DNA of 49,506 nt from Flavobacterium bizetiae (GCF_902804475.1 NZ_CADCSU010000132.1:1-49506), one strand, 5' to 3'. Numbered from the stretch's first letter, positions 33,330 through 41,605 are shown. Numbers and translations: made by a program. The notes: generated by a model from the letters alone, not told the origin.

Positions 33330-34565
33330 TTAGAAAATTTCTCCGTTTAGAAACACACTTTCTATTAAATTACTCCCAAAAGCGTATGGAATCTGGTAAT
33401 AGGATGAAATCGGTTTGGTAAGGATTAAATTGGCTTTTTTGCCCTTGGTGATACTTCCGTGGGTTTCAGAGATTCCCATTGCGTATGCGCCGTTTATCGT
33501 TGCGGCATTAATGGCTTCTTCAGGAGTCATTTTCATTTTGATACATGCAGTCGCCACCACAAAATTCATATTTCCGGATGGAGTAGAACCTGGATTAAAA
33601 TCTGTGGCTAATGCCAATGGAAGTCCGGCTTTTATCATTTCGCGCGCAGGCGTATACGGAATACTTAAAAAATAAGAACAGGATGGTAATGCTACAGGCA
33701 TTGTTTCCGTGTTTTTTAAAGCTTCGATGTCTTCCGGGTTCATAATTTCAAGATGATCGACAGAAAGGGCTTTAAATTTAATTCCGGCTTGTATTCCTCC
33801 AATAGAATTAAACTGATTCACGTGAATTTTTGGCTTTAAGCCAAATTCTATTCCTGCCTGCATAATTTTTTCTGTTTCTTCTACAGAAAAATAACCTGTT
33901 TCGCAGAAGATATCAACATAATCAGCTAATTTGTTTTGGGCAATTTCAGGTAACATTTTAGTGATGATTTCGTCGATATAACCTGCTTTATTGTCTTTGT
34001 AATCTACAGGAAAGGCATGTGCACCCAGAAAAGTAGCTTTTACAGCAATCGGATAATTTTCGGCCAATTTTTTAATTACGCGAAGCATTTTCAGTTCGCC
34101 TTCTATGGTTAAACCGTAACCAGATTTTATTTCTACAGCTCCGGTTCCTAAATGCATCACTTCTTCCAGGCGAACTTTCGATTGTTCGTAGATTTCTTCT
34201 TCTGAAGTTTCGTTGAGTTTTTTAGCCGAATTTAAAATTCCACCACCGCGATTGGCAATTTCTTCATAAGTAAATCCGTTGATGCGGTCTACAAATTCCT
34301 GTTCGCGATTTCCCGCATATACAATATGTGTATGACTGTCGCACCACGATGGCAAAATAACTTTGCCCGTTGCATCGATAATTGTATCGGCGTTGATTTC
34401 AGGAAGATTATCCATTGATCCAAAATCATGAATCAAATCGTCTTTTAAAATTAAAAAAGCATTTTTGATGGTGGGAAGAATAGCCATTTCAGCACCTGAA
34501 ACTTTAGCAATTGAAGTTTCGCGAACCTGAAGCAGTTCTTGTATGTTGGTAATTAATGTTGTCAT
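33330..34565 (-). CDS. hutI: Imidazolonepropionase
   Basis: A 411-residue amidohydrolase-superfamily enzyme hydrolysing 4-imidazolone-5-propanoate to N-formimidoyl-L-glutamate, the third step of histidine degradation. Metal-binding WCDSHTHIVYAGNR lies near residues 66-79; later motifs are GAVEIKSGYGLT, KIHVNQFNSIGG, SVDHLEIM and ALATDFNPGSTPS. All are characteristic of HutI. The frame opens at 34589, but the ATG at 34565 is preferred because it gives the normal N terminus before the Leu/Ile-rich first strand. hutG lies upstream of it on the same strand, separated by a divergent gene, so the two are not in one transcript. Confidence 0.93.
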   Translation of the reverse strand: MTTLITNIQELLQVRETSIAKVSGAEMAILPTIKNAFLILKDDLIHDFGSMDNLPEINADTIIDATGKVILPSWCDSHTHIVYAGNREQEFVDRINGFTYEEIANRGGGILNSAKKLNETSEEEIYEQSKVRLEEVMHLGTGAVEIKSGYGLTIEGELKMLRVIKKLAENYPIAVKATFLGAHAFPVDYKDNKAGYIDEIITKMLPEIAQNKLADYVDIFCETGYFSVEETEKIMQAGIEFGLKPKIHVNQFNSIGGIQAGIKFKALSVDHLEIMNPEDIEALKNTETMPVALPSCSYFLSIPYTPAREMIKAGLPLALATDFNPGSTPSGNMNFVVATACIKMKMTPEEAINAATINGAYAMGISETHGSITKGKKANLILTKPISSYYQIPYAFGSNLIESVFLNGEIF

Positions 34566-34580
34566 TGTTGATAGTGTTAT

Positions 34581-34641
34581 AAAACACAAATTTCACAAAT
34601 TATCACGAACTAATCCGTGAAATCTGTGAAATTCGTGTTTT
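34581..34641. repeat. Inverted repeat, aacacgaatttca family, copy 2
   Basis: The arms 34581-34600 (aaaacacaaatttcacaaat) and 34622-34641 (atctgtgaaattcgtgtttt) are inverted copies with two mismatches and a 21-nt centre. It lies between hutI and the glutaminyl cyclase gene. The arm matches the repeat at 29497-29597. Confidence 0.8.
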
Positions 34642-34657
34642 TATTTTTTTTGTTTTT

Positions 34658-35710
34658 CTATTCTGAAACCGTTATTTCGAACATTTTGCTCCAGTTTTTA
34701 CCAGTTACAAAAATAGTTTTCGTTTTTGGGTTGTACGCGATTCCGTTTAAAACATCATCTTTAGTTACATCTGGCATAAATTTACGTAAACCTGACATAT
34801 CCAGAATTCCTTCAACAGCTCCAGATGTTGGGTTTACCACTGCAATTGCGTCTTTGAACCAAACATTCGTATAGATTTTTCCGTTAATCCATTCTAATTC
34901 GTTGATGGCTTTGATCTTCGAAGTTCCAGAATATACATTGATATAATCTACCATTTTTTGAGTTGCAGGATCCATTTTCCAGATTTTCTCTGTTTTATCT
35001 GTTTGGTAAATGTATTTTCCGTCATTTGTCATTCCCCAGCCTTCGATATCTTTATCGTAGGCAAAAGTTTTTTCTTGTTTTAAGGTATTAGCATCATAGA
35101 TAAAACCTGTTTTGTTTTGCCAGGTTAACTGGAATAATTTACCATTGATAAAGGTAATTCCTTCACCAAAATATTTTTTCTCAAGATCTACTTGTTTGTA
35201 AATTTTACCTGTTTTGTAATCGTATTTTCTGATGTATGATGCGCCTTCCTGTCCTGTACTTTCGTACAAAGTGTCTTTGTAGAACTCTAAACCTTCAGTA
35301 AAAGATTTTGTGTCGTGAGCATATGTATTTACGATTTTATATTTTAAAGCTTTTGCTTCGACATCAGATACTAATTCGATTCGTTTGGTCGCATCAGAAG
35401 AGTTTGATCCAAAATAAACGGTTGCTTTTATGTATTGGTATCCTAATTTTTGATCTTTTAAAGGAAAATTAAATTTGGAAGCTCCTTTTGTGCTTCCCAC
35501 TTTTTTATCATTAACAAAGTAAACAATGCTGTCGATTTCTTTCGATTTTGGGTTCAAAATTCCAACAGAAAGCGCTTCTTTTTGGGTAAAATGAGCCGGA
35601 AAAGCAGAATCATCAATATTAAATAAAGAATTTTCACCTTTATTTTTATCTCCACATCCAATTAATGTGATTCCTAATAAAATGACAGTTAGGAAGTTAT
35701 ATTTTTTCAT
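34658..35710 (-). CDS. Glutaminyl-peptide cyclotransferase lipoprotein
   Basis: A 350-residue envelope lipoprotein (LLGITLIGC, lipidated Cys19). Residues about 25-120 form an Ig-like beta segment. The rest is the five-bladed propeller of the plant/bacterial glutamine cyclotransferase family, with TEGLEFYKDTLYESTGQEG, YFGEGITFI, QLTWQNKTGFIYD, GWGMTNDGK, NELEWINGKIYTNVW and DVLNGIAYNP. The enzyme forms N-terminal pyroglutamate on secreted proteins, which often carry Gln at the mature N terminus in Bacteroidota; several signal peptides in this window end before Gln. It lies upstream of hutI on the same strand and is divergent from the SRP RNA gene. Confidence 0.9.
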   Translation of the reverse strand: MKKYNFLTVILLGITLIGCGDKNKGENSLFNIDDSAFPAHFTQKEALSVGILNPKSKEIDSIVYFVNDKKVGSTKGASKFNFPLKDQKLGYQYIKATVYFGSNSSDATKRIELVSDVEAKALKYKIVNTYAHDTKSFTEGLEFYKDTLYESTGQEGASYIRKYDYKTGKIYKQVDLEKKYFGEGITFINGKLFQLTWQNKTGFIYDANTLKQEKTFAYDKDIEGWGMTNDGKYIYQTDKTEKIWKMDPATQKMVDYINVYSGTSKIKAINELEWINGKIYTNVWFKDAIAVVNPTSGAVEGILDMSGLRKFMPDVTKDDVLNGIAYNPKTKTIFVTGKNWSKMFEITVSE

Positions 35711-35765
35711 AGTTTAAAATTTGAATAAGCCAATATACAACGATATTTTTATAGCAACAAAGGTC

Positions 35766-35795
35766 TTGCAAAAATATAAAAAGATTGTATATTTG
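35766..35795 (+). promoter_or_regulatory. Promoter of the SRP RNA gene
   Basis: TTG (35766-35768), exactly 19 nt, TATATTTG (35788-35795). This is a textbook Bacteroidota sigma-A promoter and ends 4 nt before the first base of the RNA closing stem. Confidence 0.85.
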
Positions 35796-35799
35796 CACC

Positions 35800-35892
35800 G
35801 GCAAGTCCTACACGACCAGCTCCTGCAGACTCCCCCAGGATGGGAACATAGCAAGGGTACGTGGTTGAGCGGTGCGATGTAGGTCGCTTGCC
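35800..35892 (+). ncRNA. ffs: Signal recognition particle RNA (small bacterial type)
   Basis: About 93 nt, folding into one long hairpin closed by ggcaag (35800-35805) and cttgcc (35887-35892), with the arms cctacacgacca and the complementary ...ggtcg/tgtagg. The conserved apical part holds ctccccca-gga-tgggaacatagcaagg: a GGAA-type tetraloop and the asymmetric loop where Ffh binds. It forms the SRP with Ffh for co-translational membrane targeting. A perfect promoter precedes it and a terminator follows. Confidence 0.92.
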
Positions 35893-35902
35893 ATTTTTTT
35901 TT

Positions 35903-35930
35903 ATCCCGTTCTTTCGGGATTTTTTTTTAG
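35903..35930 (+). terminator. Terminator of the SRP RNA gene
   Basis: The hairpin atcccg/cgggat with loop ttcttt is followed by nine T. Confidence 0.9.
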
Positions 35931-36036
35931 AATTAATTTAAAAGTGGTCTTCCTTATGGAGGATTTTTTTATTTTTGGTGCTTCGTAAGTTAAAAGTTAT
36001 TGGAGTAATCCTAAAACTGTGGAGGGATAAAAAAAG

Positions 36037-36122
36037 TTAACCGCAAAGAACGCTAAGTTTTTTTACTCTTAGTTTTTTGTGAAAAGGCAAAGTTCGCAAA
36101 GCTTTGTGGGCTCTGCGGTAAA
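36037..36122. repeat. Decayed palindrome of the accgcaaag family
   Basis: ttaaccgcaaagaacg (from 36037) and the end ctctgcggtaa (36111-36121) are partly complementary. The interior has ggcaaagttcgcaaagctttg, the same words as the nested palindrome at 22763-22912. Confidence 0.6.
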
Positions 36123-36171
36123 AAAAAGTGATCTCTCATAACTTATAACTCAAAACTCATAACTTTTCAAA

Positions 36172-36975
36172 ATGAATAAAGTCGTTTTAATTACCGGAGG
36201 ATCCTCAGGGATTGGAAAATCAATTGGAGAATTTTTACAAAAAAAAGGTTTTGTCGTGTACGGAACGAGCAGAAATCCTGAGAAAGTTTTAAATTCGGTT
36301 TTTCCGTTGGTGGCTTTAGATGTTCGTAATGCCGATTCTATAAAGGTGGCGGTATCTAAAATTATTGCGAATTCAGGTCGATTAGATGTGGTAATTAATA
36401 ATGCTGGTGTTGGAATTACAGGGCCTCTTGAAGAAATTCCGACCGAAGAAATCAGAAATAATTTTGAGACCAATTTTTTTGGACCTATTGAAGTGATGAA
36501 AGCGGTATTGCCACAAATGCGTGAACAGAAATCTGGCTTAATTATTAATATTACTTCTATAGCAGGATATATGGGATTGCCATATCGCAGCGTATATTCG
36601 GCATCTAAAGGGGCTTTAGAATTAATTACTGAGGCTTTGCGTATGGAAGTAAAGTCGTTTGGAGTTGAAATAACAAGTGTTGCACCAGGTGATTTTGCTA
36701 CAAATATTGCTTCAGGGCGTTATCATGCGCCGGTTGTAGAGGGTTCGCCTTATGCAAAAGTGTACGGAGAAAATCTGGCAACGATGAATGAACATGTTGA
36801 TGCGGGAAGTAATCCTAATGAAATGGCGGAAGCAATTTATAGAATTATGCAGCAAAAAAAGCCAAATGTTCATTATAAAGTAGGGGCTTTTATGCAGAAG
36901 TTTTCGATTGTTTTAAAACGCGCATTACCGGATAAAGTCTACGAAAAAATGCTGATGAATCATTATAAGCTATAA
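36172..36975 (+). CDS. SDR-family oxidoreductase
   Basis: A 267-residue classical short-chain dehydrogenase/reductase. The cofactor motif TGGSSGIGKS lies at residues 8-17, with SRNP after beta-2 favouring NADP(H). NNAGVG is at about residues 81-86, catalytic Ser in NITSIAGYMG (about 131-135) and YSASKGALE giving the Tyr-x-x-x-Lys pair (about 145-153). The substrate is not predictable. No neighbouring gene suggests a pathway. Short ataact repeats lie immediately upstream of the ATG. It is convergent with the GAF kinase gene, with only 27 nt between the stop codons. Confidence 0.9.
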   Translation: MNKVVLITGGSSGIGKSIGEFLQKKGFVVYGTSRNPEKVLNSVFPLVALDVRNADSIKVAVSKIIANSGRLDVVINNAGVGITGPLEEIPTEEIRNNFETNFFGPIEVMKAVLPQMREQKSGLIINITSIAGYMGLPYRSVYSASKGALELITEALRMEVKSFGVEITSVAPGDFATNIASGRYHAPVVEGSPYAKVYGENLATMNEHVDAGSNPNEMAEAIYRIMQQKKPNVHYKVGAFMQKFSIVLKRALPDKVYEKMLMNHYKL

Positions 36976-37002
36976 AAAAAAATACGGGAGCAAAATTTGA
37001 AA

Positions 37003-38310
37003 TTATTTTACAGGAATAAATATTTCGAATTTTGCTCCTTCGTTTAATACTCCTTCTGCTCTTATAAATCCTTTGTGGTTTTCTACAATTCGTTTTACTA
37101 TGGTAAGGCCAATTCCGGTACTTTTTGACGGTTTGGTGTGTAAGGCCTGAAATAATCCAAATATTTTTTCGCTATACGATTGGTCAAATCCAATGCCGTT
37201 GTCGGCAATGGTTATTTTGTGGTATTTGGTCAGTGGTGATAGTTTTTCGAATTCTCCGTTTGTTATTGCTGCAGAAACGGTTATGATTAAATCTCTATCT
37301 GGGCTTGCGAATTTTAATGCATTACTGATCAGGTTGTATAATAATTGCCTGAATTGAAATTCGATTACAGATAGTTTTCCTAATTCTTGTATGTCGAAGG
37401 TTACATTTTTGATTTCTAATTCTCCGGTGAGATCGTCAATTACATCTTTGGCGATATTGTTCAGATCTTTTATTTCAAATTTTCGATCGTCAAATTTGGT
37501 TTTAGAATAGAGGAGTAGATCATTTATTAAATTCTGCATTCTAAAGGCTGAAGTACGAATTTTATGAAACGCTGTTTTGCCTTTTTCGGATAAATTATTG
37601 ATTTCTTCGCGCTCAATAGTATCGGTAAAAAGCTGAATTTTACGCAATGGTTCTTGCAAATCGTGACTTGAAATGTAATTGAAAGCTTCGAGTTCACTGT
37701 TCATTTTTTCGAGCGAAATGTTTTTTTGAATTAACTTTTTCTCGATATCTGAGTTTAGTCTTTCGATCTTTTTTTTCTCGCCTTCGGTTTTTGCTATTAT
37801 CTGATTTTTCTCTTTCAGGATTGTATTATTTTCATCTTCCTGCTCGACTGCCGTAAGGTGAAATGAAATTAAATCAGCGAATAATTTGAACATTTCGCTT
37901 ACTTTAAATTCTTTCAGGCTGTTTGGTTTTGGATCGATAGCGCATAATGTGCCAAAAAAAGTCCCGTCTTTACGCATTATTGGAACAGAAATATAACTCT
38001 GAAGTTTGTACATTGCTGGCGTATGATGATTGTGATATTCGGGATCTTCGCTAACATTGTCGATAATTACGGGTCTCAGGTTTTTTCGTATATCGTCGCA
38101 AATTGTGGTTTTAATTTGTAACTCGTCGCCTGGTTTTAGGCCAAAAAGAACATTGTCCTGTACGCTGCACGTAATCCATCGATCGTCTGTAACTCTTGCT
38201 ACAGCTGCAAAACCCATTCCTGTGGTTTGGCAAATTACGTTGAGTAATGTAGGGACAATTGATATTTTTTCGATATTAAGAATATCTTGTTTAAAATGAT
38301 CTTCTAGCAC
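37003..38310 (-). CDS. Soluble GAF-domain sensor histidine kinase
   Basis: A 435-residue cytoplasmic kinase with no transmembrane segment. An N-terminal GAF domain (about residues 20-155) has FAAVARVTDDRW and FFGTLCAIDPKP. A coiled-coil linker follows (about 160-210), then HisKA with YISSHDLQEPLRKI (His216), and HATPase_c with NALKFA, DNGIGFD and GIGLTIVKRIV. The SHDLQEPLRK form is that of phytochrome-like kinases, but the chromophore Cys and PHY domain are absent, so light sensing is not indicated. No response regulator lies next to it. The ligand of the GAF domain is unknown. Confidence 0.9.
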   Translation of the reverse strand: MLEDHFKQDILNIEKISIVPTLLNVICQTTGMGFAAVARVTDDRWITCSVQDNVLFGLKPGDELQIKTTICDDIRKNLRPVIIDNVSEDPEYHNHHTPAMYKLQSYISVPIMRKDGTFFGTLCAIDPKPNSLKEFKVSEMFKLFADLISFHLTAVEQEDENNTILKEKNQIIAKTEGEKKKIERLNSDIEKKLIQKNISLEKMNSELEAFNYISSHDLQEPLRKIQLFTDTIEREEINNLSEKGKTAFHKIRTSAFRMQNLINDLLLYSKTKFDDRKFEIKDLNNIAKDVIDDLTGELEIKNVTFDIQELGKLSVIEFQFRQLLYNLISNALKFASPDRDLIITVSAAITNGEFEKLSPLTKYHKITIADNGIGFDQSYSEKIFGLFQALHTKPSKSTGIGLTIVKRIVENHKGFIRAEGVLNEGAKFEIFIPVK

Positions 38311-38444
38311 TTTTATGGGGTGTTTTTTTATTTTTTAAAAATACAAAAATAAAATTAGCTTTTTGTTTCTTGTTCTATGTTGTTTGGTTTTGATGATTAG
38401 GAATTATTTTTTTTAGTTTTTTACCTTATGGAAATTATAAATTG

Positions 38445-38452
38445 TAATTTTG
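38445..38452 (+). promoter_or_regulatory. Possible -7 box for the RNA-like leader and transaldolase
   Basis: TAATTTTG followed by cac, 11 nt before the first base of the RNA-like element. The context TTTGCAC is the same as at the SRP RNA promoter. No TTG at 19 nt is seen. Confidence 0.45.
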
Positions 38453-38463
38453 CACGGAATTTT

Positions 38464-38561
38464 GCGTGAAGGATAGAGGCGGTATCCTTTTGTGAAGTGA
38501 AACGGAACAAAAGATAAAGCCGAATCCCGATAGCTATCGGGAGACCCGGAGGGACACGCCC
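38464..38561 (+). ncRNA. Structured RNA-like element, copy C, upstream of transaldolase
   Basis: GCGUG (38464-38468) pairs with CACGC (38555-38559). Inside are CUUUUGU/ACAAAAG (38487-38493 with 38507-38513), GGC/GCC, and a perfect 18-bp palindrome tcccgatagctatcggga (38525-38542). The 5' half (gatagaggcggtatcctttt ... aaaagat) matches copies A and B; the 3' half differs. It ends 31 nt before the transaldolase ATG, so it could be a leader or an independent small RNA. Confidence 0.55.
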
Positions 38562-38592
38562 AAAAAAGGAACACAATTAAATAGATATAATT

Positions 38593-39249
38593 ATGAAATT
38601 TTTTATTGACACAGCTAATTTAGCTCAGATTAAAGAGGCACAGGCTTTAGGTGTTTTGGATGGTGTAACTACTAACCCATCGTTGATGGCAAAGGAAGGA
38701 ATCACTGGAAAAAACAATATTTTGAAGCATTATGTAGATATCTGCAATCTTGTTGAAGGTGACGTAAGTGCTGAAGTTAATGCGCTGGATTATGATGGAA
38801 TGATCAAAGAAGGTGAAGAATTGGCTGAATTACATGATCAGATTGTAGTTAAATTACCGATGACTAAAGAGGGTGTAATGGCTGCAAAATATTTTTCTGA
38901 TAAAGGAATTAAAACGAATGTAACTCTTGTGTTTTCTGCAGGTCAGGCTTTATTGGCTGCAAAAGCCGGAGCTACTTATGTTTCTCCTTTTATTGGTCGT
39001 TTGGATGATGTTTCGACTGATGGTTTGAACTTAATTCAGGAAATCAGAGAGATTTATGATAACTACGGTTACGAGACACAAATTTTGGCAGCTTCTGTAC
39101 GTCATACAATGCATATTGTAAATTGTGCTAAAATTGGTGCTGATGTTATGACTGGACCTCTTTCTGCAATTTACGGATTGTTGAAACACCCATTAACTGA
39201 TATTGGATTAGCACAATTTGTAGCTGATTTTGAAAAAGGAAATAAATAA
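38593..39249 (+). CDS. tal: Transaldolase (short FSA/TalC-like type)
   Basis: A 218-residue decameric-type transaldolase linking glycolysis and the pentose phosphate pathway by moving a dihydroxyacetone unit between sugar phosphates. FIDTANLAQ opens the first strand, VTTNPSLMAKEG is at about residues 25-36, and the Schiff-base Lys87 lies in VVKLPMT. The residue matching the Gln59 of E. coli fructose-6-phosphate aldolase is Glu61 (SAEVNA), which favours transaldolase over aldolase activity. Codon use is optimised. It follows an RNA-like element and is followed by a terminator. Confidence 0.9.
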   Translation: MKFFIDTANLAQIKEAQALGVLDGVTTNPSLMAKEGITGKNNILKHYVDICNLVEGDVSAEVNALDYDGMIKEGEELAELHDQIVVKLPMTKEGVMAAKYFSDKGIKTNVTLVFSAGQALLAAKAGATYVSPFIGRLDDVSTDGLNLIQEIREIYDNYGYETQILAASVRHTMHIVNCAKIGADVMTGPLSAIYGLLKHPLTDIGLAQFVADFEKGNK

Positions 39250-39273
39250 GAATCAGATCTTTATAGTTTAAAA

Positions 39274-39311
39274 ATCGTCATCCTTGTAAAAAGGGTGGCG
39301 ATTTTTTTTTA
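39274..39311 (+). terminator. Terminator after transaldolase
   Basis: The hairpin atcgtcatcctt/aagggtggcgat (one G-T pair) is followed by a run of nine or more T, 24 nt after the stop. Confidence 0.85.
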
Positions 39312-39339
39312 CTTTTATGTGTCTCAAAAAGAAATACAT

Positions 39340-39837
39340 ATGAAAAAAGTGATCTTGATTTTTGTGTTTTTGTTCGTTGGTTTATCTGTAAATGCTCAGG
39401 CTGCTAAAATAAAAAAGGAGGTCAGTGAGGCAGGAGATGTGGCGAGTTTTGAACTGGATTGTTCGGTGCAGTTTCAGAGTCTTGCAAAAGGATTGCGCTA
39501 TAATATTACGAGGCACGAATTTAAAGGTCCGGAATTGAAAAATTCGTACCGATTGTTGTTGGTTATGGATGGGTTTTATTCGAAAACGCTGAATAAAACG
39601 ATGACTATCTCGGCGGTATTAACGGACGGAACGATTATCGAGGCTAAAAAGATTATTGAAGATGATGGCTTTTTTGATGGTGCGTGTACCTTGAAGATTA
39701 AAGATCCTAAAGCGCTTTTGGAGGCGAATATAGATAAGGTTATTGTTCATGCTGATAAAGATGTTGTTTATACATTATCGGCGAAGAATAAGGCTGTTTT
39801 TAAGCAGAATCTGAGTAATGTTATTAATGCCAAATAA
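39340..39837 (+). CDS. Small exported protein of unknown function
   Basis: A 165-residue protein with a clear signal peptide (residues 1-19, FVFLFVGLSVNAQ). The mature part is beta-rich, with repeated YNITRHEFKGPELKNSYRLL, GTIIEAKKIIEDDGFFDGAC and VIVHADKDVVYTLSAKNK. No known domain is recognised. The frame opens at 39295 inside the transaldolase terminator, but the ATG at 39340 starts the signal peptide. It lies between transaldolase and the convergent sugar transporter; a bidirectional terminator follows. Confidence 0.75.
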   Translation: MKKVILIFVFLFVGLSVNAQAAKIKKEVSEAGDVASFELDCSVQFQSLAKGLRYNITRHEFKGPELKNSYRLLLVMDGFYSKTLNKTMTISAVLTDGTIIEAKKIIEDDGFFDGACTLKIKDPKALLEANIDKVIVHADKDVVYTLSAKNKAVFKQNLSNVINAK

Positions 39838-39898
39838 AGGTTCAGAGGTTCAGAGGGGCAAAGGTTGTTGGGCTTATGTTTTTTTTAGAGCATAAAAA

Positions 39899-39940
39899 AA
39901 ATCCCAAATTCTAATTTTGTGGATTGGAATTTGGGATTTT
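39899..39940. terminator. Bidirectional terminator between convergent genes
   Basis: aaatcccaaatt and aatttgggattt are inverted copies with an A-run before (39894-39900) and a T-run after (39936-39942), so it can stop transcripts from both sides: the small exported protein and the sugar transporter. Confidence 0.85.
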
Positions 39941-39959
39941 TTATTTTGTATGTTTTGGC

Positions 39960-41429
39960 TTAGTGACCTCCTCCGCCACCTTCTACGTGGTTGATTCCTT
40001 GTCTTTTTAAGATTTTAGGGCAATAGAAACCGTAGAATCCTAAATAAGCAAATCCAAGAAGTGGAACGATGTAAGAGAAGTGAGTCCAGGTGATTCCGAA
40101 GATTCCTCCTGGGCTTGTAAGGTCAATATCGCAGATACTTCCTTGAATTAATGGAATAACTCCTCCTCCTAAAATCATCATAATAAGGAATGAAGATGCT
40201 TTTCCGGTGTTTTTTCCTAATCCTGCAATAGCTAAATCGAAAATCGATGGCCACATGATTGATAAGAATAAACCTCCTGAGATAAAGAAGAATTTAGCAA
40301 TTGATGGATCTGGCCATACTAATCCTGCTACCATCATTAATAATCCTGATATTCCGAAAAGCATTAAAGTTTTTCCGGCGTTTTTACCACCTACAAAACT
40401 TACAGCGATAAATAATAAGATCCAGATTGGGTAGATATAGAATGCAGAAACGTCGTGAGCAGCAAAAATGTTAGCTCCGATAATTACTCCAAATGCAACT
40501 GCAGGAACGATGAATTTTAATGCTGTGTTTACTAAGTTTGAAGTGTTGAAAACGTTAACTCCACCATTCCAACGACCAATCATTAAACTTCCCCAATAAA
40601 GGGCAATAAATGGTGCAATGGCATCTTCAAGAACATTACCAAACTCGGCAGTGTGTAATAAAGCAGGTAAGTTACTAATGATAGTTACCTCTGTACCAAC
40701 GTAAATGAAGATTCCTAACATTCCTAAATATAGTTGTGGATAATCTGAAATGTTGAATTTTTCGTGTGCTACTTTAACCACTTCTTCCTCTTCTTTTGCA
40801 GGATCTTCGATTTTAGAGAAGTTCATGAAAACGGCCACAGCAATAAATGCAAGACCAAGAATAACGAAAGGTAATTTGATATCTTCTAATGAAAGTGATG
40901 TGTTTTTGTTGTCACCCATTCCGAATAAAGCGATTCCTAATAAAATTGCTCCAATTGTAGTTCCGAAAGAGTTAATACCTCCAGCTAATGTCAAACGGTG
41001 AGCTCCTGTTGCAGGGCTTCCCATTTTAATTGCCAATGGATTAGCTACAATTTGCTGGATTGAGAATCCTAAACCTACAGTAAATAAAGCGGTTAAGAAA
41101 AATGGAAAACTTTCCATTGTTGCAGCAGGAATGAATAAAAATGATCCAACTGCTGAAAGAAGTAAACCTGCAGAAAGGGTTTTTTTATATCCGAATTTTT
41201 GTAAAACATCTAATTTTAAAGATACTAAGAAGAAAATCATTGATCCTACGAAGTACGCGGCATAAAACGCCCAAGCTACTAGTTGTGACTGAACCTGAGA
41301 TAAAGTAAATACTTTTTTGAATACGGGAATCAGGATATCATTGGCTGAACCAACAAAACCCCAAAAGAAGAAAACAATTATCAACGAGATAAACTGTCCC
41401 CATTTGGTTTGAACATTTTCTGAACTCAT
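39960..41429 (-). CDS. FucP/NagP-type sugar:H+ symporter (MFS)
   Basis: A 489-residue inner-membrane MFS protein with about twelve transmembrane helices. It matches the FucP family: WGFVGSANDILIPVFKKVF in TM1, GLGFSIQQIVANPLAIKMG (about residues 120-138), HRLTLAGGINSFGTTIGA, and MWPSIFDLAIAGLGKNTGKA in TM10. Relatives carry L-fucose, glucose/galactose or N-acetylglucosamine. The nearby GH18 locus makes GlcNAc or an N-glycan sugar a reasonable guess. The C terminus ends in a Gly-rich EGGGGGH tail. It is a single-gene unit upstream of, but not adjacent to, the LytTR pair on the same strand. The substrate is inference. Confidence 0.85.
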   Translation of the reverse strand: MSSENVQTKWGQFISLIIVFFFWGFVGSANDILIPVFKKVFTLSQVQSQLVAWAFYAAYFVGSMIFFLVSLKLDVLQKFGYKKTLSAGLLLSAVGSFLFIPAATMESFPFFLTALFTVGLGFSIQQIVANPLAIKMGSPATGAHRLTLAGGINSFGTTIGAILLGIALFGMGDNKNTSLSLEDIKLPFVILGLAFIAVAVFMNFSKIEDPAKEEEEVVKVAHEKFNISDYPQLYLGMLGIFIYVGTEVTIISNLPALLHTAEFGNVLEDAIAPFIALYWGSLMIGRWNGGVNVFNTSNLVNTALKFIVPAVAFGVIIGANIFAAHDVSAFYIYPIWILLFIAVSFVGGKNAGKTLMLFGISGLLMMVAGLVWPDPSIAKFFFISGGLFLSIMWPSIFDLAIAGLGKNTGKASSFLIMMILGGGVIPLIQGSICDIDLTSPGGIFGITWTHFSYIVPLLGFAYLGFYGFYCPKILKRQGINHVEGGGGGH

Positions 41430-41605
41430 AATTTAAGAGGTTAATTTTTTATTTTATTGTTTTTTGAAGACCGTAAATATATTTGTTAAGTATATCAAAA
41501 AAAAATAAAAAGGCACAAATAATGTTAAATTTAAACCAACGGCCTCATTTTTTCAACAATGTGTTAATTTTTACCTACTTAGAAAATGAATTTAAAAGTT
41601 AAAGT

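Larger units (their letters stand above)
35711..36171. other. 461-nt region holding the SRP RNA and a decayed repeat
   Basis: Besides the SRP RNA with its promoter and terminator, it contains a decayed palindrome (36037-36122) and a short repetitive stretch of ataact/ctcataact words (36138-36166) directly before the SDR start codon. No extra protein gene is seen. Confidence 0.6.

Noticed and set aside
37003..38310. Bacteriophytochrome
   Set aside because: The kinase HisKA resembles that of phytochromes, but there is no PHY domain and no chromophore-binding Cys context; a plain GAF kinase.
38464..38561. Copy C as a tRNA or tmRNA
   Set aside because: No acceptor CCA, no T-loop GTTC at the right place and no cloverleaf; the landmarks match the dispersed element instead.
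38593..39249. Fructose-6-phosphate aldolase (fsa)
   Set aside because: The Gln that defines the aldolase is Glu61 here, which fits transaldolase.
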